Assembly (NCBI RefSeq): GCF_000208925.1
Contig: NW_001914982.1
Location: forward strand, 16,548 to 47,611
Source: Entamoeba histolytica HM-1:IMSS
Lineage: Eukaryota; Evosea; Mastigamoebida; Endamoebidae
Length of the DNA: 31,064 bases
Reading direction: 5' to 3'
The notes below the pieces were generated by a model. The model was not told the DNA's origin and made no database searches. It saw only the letters and a list, made by a program, of their open reading frames with translations. Below are positions 26,802 to 31,064 of the stretch, in pieces. The position numbers and the translations under genes were made by a program. How positions within the stretch are numbered: position 1 is the first letter of the stretch; each line of letters starts with the position of its first letter.

Positions 26802-28418
26802 ATGAATTGCAAAGAACAGAGTGAATTGATTCAACGACAAAGACAAGAGATTGCTGTGATTAGGGAAGAAGTTGACAATAAATTAGACAATCTTCAAGAG
26901 GCATTAAAAGTTAATGAAAAGACATTTTTAGAAATGATGATTCTTGAAGGGAACAGTAAGTTAAGAATAGTAGAGAATATAAAACAAAATATCCCACAAA
27001 CTGAAGATACTGTAATTGCAACAAATCAGTTAGATGAATTGTTACAAGGTTTTCTTCAAATGCATAAAGATGGAAGTTCTAAAATTGAACAAATTTTAGA
27101 GGGAGTTGTTAACGATTTTAATAGAATTAAAACTGATATGTTAATCAGTATCGACGTTTCATTAAGAAGCATGGAAAAACGACTAAAAAAATATGAAGAA
27201 AAATTCAAAGAAATAGAAAGATTCCAAAAATCACTTGGCAGTTTTAATCCTAAAGAAATTACAATTGAATTTACTGATGGAGAAGGGACTATTGATGAAA
27301 GTGTTATACAAAGTGATCGTTGTCAAAATAGTTTCTTTGCTAAATATATTTCTTTTAAACAAGAACCTAAGGAGGATGGTTTAGATGAAATAAAAGAACA
27401 AAACGAAGAATCTCAAAATGAAGAAAAGACAGTTACTGAAGAGACTGAGTTAGATAAAATAGAAAAGAAGAAGATTAAAATAAATAGAAGTAAGGAACTT
27501 TTTAAATATGTGTTAATGTATCTAACTGAAGGAGAAGTTATTTGTAACGATAAAAGTCTCAATGAAATTCAAGCTATTGTTAAAGAGTTAATGGAATATG
27601 GAATTAATTCTGATGATATTTATTTCTCAATGAAAAAATGTGTTAATGCATTTATATTAAGTCATAATGAGTTAACTATCAAAGAAATATGTACATCTAT
27701 CAATCTTCAAGACTATGAACAACTTTTTGTTCTTCAAAAATCAAGTTTGGATTGTGGAGAATTTGAGAAAAAAATATTTGATTTAGTCTTGTCGAAACAA
27801 ACAATCAAATCAGCACAAGCAATAATAAATAACATGGTTTTCAATGGAGAAGTTCATATTGAAAAGATACACAAAAAGGAATTGATTGACTTTATTGTTT
27901 CTTCCTTACCAAAAAGAGATTCTATTAAATTTAAGGTTTCAAATGGAGGTATGTTAGTTTCAGGTACAACAATTACAAACAAATTACATAAACAATTCAG
28001 TACTGCAATGATTCCTGAACAAGTTTCAGCATACACAATTAGGGTTGGTGCACCAGGAAAATCAGGAATTTGTAATGCTATGTATGTTGGCTTCACTTAT
28101 GCTACTCCAGATACTATTCCGGTTGGACAGCAATGGGTTAAAATGGGATATTATATGTCTATTTATAATGGAAACTTGTATTCTGAAAAGATAACTCCAA
28201 ATACTCCAAACCACCAATACTACAATTCTGAAATCACAATGGAAGATTCTGTTGTTTGTTGGTATTCAAAGGAAGATAAGGCAATTGGGTTTATCATTAA
28301 TGGTGTGTTGTTAAAACCTGCTTTCGTTGGAATAACTCAAACTGAATTATATCCAATCGTTGTAATGTATGAGGCTGACCAGTCGTTTATTTTTGACAGT
28401 TTTATCCCTCTTAAATGA
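26802..28418 (+). CDS. Coiled-coil protein with C-terminal SPRY domain (538 aa)
   Basis: Residues about 5-150 are rich in charged heptads (RQRQEIAVIREEVDNKLDNL; SMEKRLKKYEEKFKEIERF) and probably form a coiled coil. A linker of strongly acidic, Glu-rich sequence lies at about 188-224. A helical middle region (about 225-370) has no family I recognise. The last 145 residues look like a SPRY domain: YTIRVGAPGKSGICNAMYVG, WVKMGYYMSIYNGNLYS, a V-V-C-W-Y segment, IGFIINGVLLKPAFVG and a final strand with LYPIVVMYE. SPRY domains bind short peptides and in animals often sit after coiled coils (TRIM-like layout), but no RING or B-box is seen here. The role is unknown. Confidence 0.72.
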   Translation: MNCKEQSELIQRQRQEIAVIREEVDNKLDNLQEALKVNEKTFLEMMILEGNSKLRIVENIKQNIPQTEDTVIATNQLDELLQGFLQMHKDGSSKIEQILEGVVNDFNRIKTDMLISIDVSLRSMEKRLKKYEEKFKEIERFQKSLGSFNPKEITIEFTDGEGTIDESVIQSDRCQNSFFAKYISFKQEPKEDGLDEIKEQNEESQNEEKTVTEETELDKIEKKKIKINRSKELFKYVLMYLTEGEVICNDKSLNEIQAIVKELMEYGINSDDIYFSMKKCVNAFILSHNELTIKEICTSINLQDYEQLFVLQKSSLDCGEFEKKIFDLVLSKQTIKSAQAIINNMVFNGEVHIEKIHKKELIDFIVSSLPKRDSIKFKVSNGGMLVSGTTITNKLHKQFSTAMIPEQVSAYTIRVGAPGKSGICNAMYVGFTYATPDTIPVGQQWVKMGYYMSIYNGNLYSEKITPNTPNHQYYNSEITMEDSVVCWYSKEDKAIGFIINGVLLKPAFVGITQTELYPIVVMYEADQSFIFDSFIPLK

Positions 28419-28859
28419 ATTTGTCATTCAATTTTGTTTATTTACAACTCATTGAATAAAACAAGTCTGCGAATAAATACCAACTGTAGTTAATTATTAA
28501 CAAAGTTTATGTATGAGATTTCTTATTCTAAGAAGATGAACATCATCTAATTTTTCTCTCTTCTGTTGTGCTTATTTTTTATTTCTGAGTAGATAATAAA
28601 AAATCATTTCATGACAATATAATTTTTTCTATATTTTTAATTTCTTTTATCAATCACTTTTAATATCCTGGATAGTAATGATACTTTTTTCATTCATTTT
28701 AAATTTGTTATTATATGAGTTATTTCCAATAGGTTATGTTGAAGAAATTGAAATAACCACTTCTTAATGTGAAGAAAATCCAATAGTAGATATATCTTTT
28801 AATTAACGTTTTTAGTATTATTAGAGTGATTTTACAATGGTTTTATTTTTTTTTTTTTC
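28419..28859. other. Intergenic A+T-rich DNA
   Basis: No gene was seen. The region follows the SPRY gene and leads into the 3'-most recognisable part of the minus-strand LINE fragment; the last portion may be eroded LINE sequence but carries no motif I can identify. Confidence 0.4.
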
Positions 28860-30075
28860 ATTGTTATAGTATTGGTTGTAAATCGATTCATTTATTTAAA
28901 CATACTTCATAGCTATGATGGTATAATACTTATATCATTTATTAGTTTAGTTTTATTCTTTTTATTTATTATTCATATTTTATCATTACCTTGTCTTTTA
29001 TTACTTTTATATAGTGTCTATTCCTGGTGCTTTCCAGTTACTTATTTTCATTATACTTAAATTTAATTCATTTAATGTTATTATGACACTATCATAATTG
29101 ATATATCTTTCATTCCACGATGTGATTTGTTTTATTTTCCATTTCTCTATATTTAATATCACCTGTGTTTCATATAACGATTTCCAATATTCTAAAGTAA
29201 TATCGTTATTTGGGTATATTTCATTTTTATTTCTTCATTATTCTAATTTTCTTGTTAGAATCAAACATGATTTTATTTGTATTGATTCTGACTATTTCAT
29301 TTTTATTAAATTTAATTCTTTCTTTTATCATAGTCATCATATATTTTAGGTACTTTATTCTTTCTAGTGCTTTGACTTTTATTCCTTCTTCAGAATATTC
29401 ATTTAATTTCATGATGCACTTTATTCTGTACCATTTCCCTTGATTATATCTTCTAGTCTATTTATTTTATTTAGGATTTCTTTTATTTCATCAAATTTAT
29501 CTCTTATTATTTGATTTTGGAGATAGAGGTGCATAATCATTGAAATCCTCTTCATATCATCTTGCAGATAATCCTGCATTCTGCTTCCTGACATTATCCA
29601 TCTATTATTAATTTCCTTTATTAATCGGTCAGCTTCGTTTCTTTGAAAGTAGTAATTAATGTTTGTACATTTTTCTATTTTCATTTCTTTTACTTTATTG
29701 ATGAGAGTGTTAAGGTATTCTTCATCAATTTCTGTAGAGTTATTCTTTAATATGATGTTTTTTATTATTGAATTACACTCTACTCTTCCTTCTATTATAT
29801 CATTTACTTTCACTTTAATGTATTGTTTAGTATTTTCTTTTATTTTATGTGACATTTTAATATATTTAATATATTCTTTTTTATTATTGACATTGATGTT
29901 TATCATTTTTATTATACTTTCTATTTGTTCCCATCTTAATTTCTTATATAATTTCTTATTTAACCAATCAATTGCAAAACAATACAATACTTCAATTAAA
30001 ATTCTATTTCTTTGTTTTGTTGTATTTCTTCTTGTATTTTCATTGTACTTTGTTTGTTATTTCTTATTCTTGTAA
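28860..30075 (-). mobile_element. Non-LTR retrotransposon (LINE) fragment, copy B
   Basis: Minus-strand reading. A 5' part (30075-29421) encodes a helical, Lys/Glu-rich region with KQRNRILIEV and CFAIDWLNKKLYKKLRWEQ; it is frameshifted near 30010 and stopped at 29421. The next frame (29412-29227) continues with EEGIKVKALERIKYLK. At 29039-29010 it encodes NWKAPGIDTI, the hallmark entry motif of non-LTR reverse transcriptases. Stops follow immediately, and the RT core is not preserved. The part between 28960 and 29412 is inverted relative to copy A at the window start; 29161-29220 equals the complement of 181-240. It is an inactive remnant, probably EhLINE-type. Confidence 0.8.
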
Positions 30076-31064
30076 CTTTTACATTTATCATTCATTTATT
30101 TATTTAGTTTTTGTTTTTATTTTCTTCTTCTTTTGTTTTAATGTCTTTTTCTTCAGCAACGAAAAAAAGCAAATAATAGAAAAAAAGAAGAGAAAGATAT
30201 AAAAGAATAAAAAGAAAGTAAGAAGTAGAAGAAGATGAAGAAAGAATAAAAGTAAAAAAACAGAGAATATAAAAAGAAAGAATATAAAAATAATAAATCA
30301 CAAAGATGTAATAAAATATGAAAAGAAGAAATAAAAAGTGTATTTTTATTGTAAAAATTAGAAATATTCAATAAAAAGTGTCTAATTTAATGATGTAAAA
30401 TGATTAACAATATTTTATTAATGAAAAATATTTTACTCTTTTTTATGTTTATTATTTATATGTATAATTTAAACATGATGTTTATTATATATTCAATCAT
30501 ATGTGTTATGTTATTATAACATATAATAAGTGATAAAATATAAATGAAAATGATATGAATATATGATATAGATTGAATATAAAAAAACAAAAGAATAATA
30601 AGAATAAATGATAAATAAAAGGAGAAATGATAATCAATGATATAATAATAAAATCAAAGTATAAAAGATAAAATTAATATTAATATAAATCAAAAGAGAA
30701 TAAATATAAAATGAAAATAGATATAAATGATAATAATATAAAAATGATAAAGATGAATATTCAAATAATAAAATACAACTAAATAGAAAAGAATAACAAT
30801 AAGAAAATCTAAATAATATAAACATAAAAATAATAAAATAAGAAGAATATAATAATATATAGATAATAAGAAGAATACAATGATATAAATAATATAAACA
30901 GAGAAATAAATATAAAAATACGATAGATAAATAACATATAAAGAAAAAAATAATTAAATATGAATAATCAAATAATCTATTTCATTAATATTTCATACAA
31001 AATGAATATAAATGATTATAAAATATAAACATAAATATTTATATATTCTGTATTTATCATATTT
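30076..31064. other. C-poor, low-complexity A+T-rich terminal region
   Basis: No gene. From about 30165 the plus strand is dominated by A, G and T with few C (runs such as GAAGAAAGAATAAAAG). Open frames on the minus strand here are Phe/Ser/Leu/Tyr-rich artefacts of that composition. A modest inverted repeat (arms 30488-30498 and 30571-30581) is present. Confidence 0.5.

Noticed and set aside
30488..30581. Inverted repeat with 11-bp arms near the right end
   Set aside because: Short arms in DNA this A+T-rich are expected by chance; no associated element.
30104..30825. Several minus-strand frames resembling membrane proteins
   Set aside because: Phe/Tyr/Ser/Leu-rich low-complexity translation of A/G-rich DNA, with no family features.

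Overview
The window looks like nuclear DNA of an Entamoeba, most like the E. histolytica / dispar / nuttalli group. The evidence is extreme A+T content, short introns with a GTTTG-type 5' site and TAG 3' end, GAAC-type core-promoter elements (AATGAACT) a few tens of bases before start codons, and Entamoeba-style families: CxxC-rich transmembrane kinase, single-domain TLDc proteins, DENN proteins and EhLINE-like retrotransposon pieces. The species is inferred, not proven. I saw no bacterial, viral, CRISPR or tRNA features.

Layout. Positions 1-470 hold a decayed LINE fragment (+). Positions 929-2625 hold a transmembrane kinase gene that has lost its 5' part and is split by a frameshift. A small TLDc-like gene follows on the minus strand (3773-4306). 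A second LINE remnant (5079-5585) ends 67 bp before a membrane-anchored DUF4832-like glycosidase-fold protein (5653-7008). On the minus strand come a DHHC palmitoyltransferase (7327-8385), a RecQ helicase (8536-10860) and, after a 1.7 kb gap, a three-exon Ras-like protein (12602-13307). Its first exon, last exon and CaaX tail appear only when two introns are removed. A second TLDc gene is at 14572-15141. The 3.6 kb that follow hold no intact gene but contain the fossil of a Rab/Ras-type GTPase (17353-17858).

From 18792 a dense block begins: a DENN protein, a class I histone deacetylase (two exons), an intracellular serpin, a NAP-family histone chaperone ending in a CaaX box, a ubiquitin-like-domain protein (-), a small acidic protein (-) and a coiled-coil/SPRY protein (+). 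The last two are divergent across only 79 bp. The window ends with a LINE fragment on the minus strand (about 28860-30075), an inverted partner of the one at position 1, and about 1 kb of C-poor low-complexity DNA.

The genes are independent single-gene units, not a pathway cluster. Loose themes are chromatin (HDAC and NAP, flanking the serpin), membrane traffic and signalling (DHHC enzyme, Ras-like protein, DENN protein, kinase relic) and lipid-modified proteins (Ras-like CLLL tail, NAP CTQQ tail). I found no convincing new multi-gene system. The best leads are the Ras-like protein with degenerate G3 and G4 boxes, the Rab fossil, the inverted LINE pair and a 16-bp promoter element shared exactly by two genes.
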